Positions 29,291-29,358 of a DNA stretch of 29,358 nucleotides are shown piece after piece. The translations under genes and the position numbers were made by a program. The number at the start of each line of letters is the position of its first letter. Positions within the stretch are counted from its first letter, which is position 1. The notes beneath the pieces are model-generated. The model was not told where the DNA came from. It worked only from the letters and a program-made list of their open reading frames with translations, and made no database searches. The stretch is from E44-bin32 sp034430595. GTDB lineage: Bacteria > Chloroflexota > Anaerolineae > Anaerolineales > E44-bin32. The stretch spans positions 1-29,358 of the forward strand of contig DAOUEL010000062.1 in the NCBI GenBank assembly GCA_034430595.1, written 5' to 3'.

Positions 29291-29358
29291 ATGAGTAAGC
29301 TGCTCAACCAGACAGGTTTGAATTCAGCAACCCTTGACCTGACAATCAACCTTGTCGT
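29291..29358 (+). CDS. Possible start of a further gene (cut by window edge)
   Basis: ATG at 29291 with AAGGA 6 nt upstream opens a frame that runs to the end of the window (22 codons, MSKLLNQTGLNSATLDLTI). It is too short to judge. If real it would be the next gene of the accessory region. Confidence 0.25.
   Translation, partial: MSKLLNQTGLNSATLDLTINLV

Noticed and set aside
28071..29358. Phage/ICE integration at the tRNA-Gly 3' end
   Set aside because: No repeat of the tRNA 3' sequence is found downstream in the window and no integrase is seen, though the far end is outside the window.

Overview
The window looks like a piece of a moderately GC-rich bacterial chromosome. It most resembles Chloroflexota, probably an Anaerolineae-type lineage. 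This rests on protein style (the secreted 'ETGH...GGL..GFP' repeat protein, a PBP with an NTF2-like N-domain, a crotonase with an SPAWGG motif), a Gram-positive-type LexA box, and compact leaderless-looking promoters. The assignment is inference from recognition; no rRNA is present to confirm it.

Layout. 1-216 is the 3' end of a transposase-like gene cut by the window edge, followed by about 600 bp with no convincing gene. A long minus-strand run (7223 down to 817) reads rarA, a histidine phosphatase, a DUF3090 protein, an SCO1664-type kinase-fold protein, hom (homoserine dehydrogenase) and a CPA2 cation/proton antiporter, with gaps of at most 64 nt. Divergent from it is a plus-strand run: slyD, maf, a lipoprotein penicillin-binding protein, rsgA, then a secreted repeat protein with its own promoter and a terminator. 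A GNAT gene, a nest of decayed inverted-repeat elements and a ulaD-like decarboxylase follow.

The middle (15.1-22.3 kb) holds coaE (fused to a GNAT-like domain) downstream of a membrane pseudo-PP2C/propeller protein. A BioF2/CelD-type acyltransferase gene diverges from that pair, and it converges on an FHA/VWA membrane protein - PP2C phosphatase pair. FHA, an intact PP2C and a PP2C-like protein lacking metal ligands, all membrane anchored, suggest a phosphothreonine signalling module whose kinase is not in the window. A 39-codon single-span membrane ORF with its own terminator sits between this region and guaA.

22.7-27.9 kb is housekeeping: xpt-guaA (guanine salvage and GMP synthesis), divergent from lexA with a clear GAAC-N4-GTTC operator inside its promoter, a crotonase-methyltransferase pair, tRNA-Pro(TGG), a small conserved-looking hypothetical and tRNA-Gly(TCC). 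Both tRNA genes have near-consensus promoters with 17-nt spacers.

From about 28.1 kb to the end the base composition becomes visibly more AT-rich. Two overlapping unrecognised genes there end in a long imperfect inverted repeat capped by GTTAGGC, reminiscent of an integron attC site. This is the most accessory-looking part of the window.
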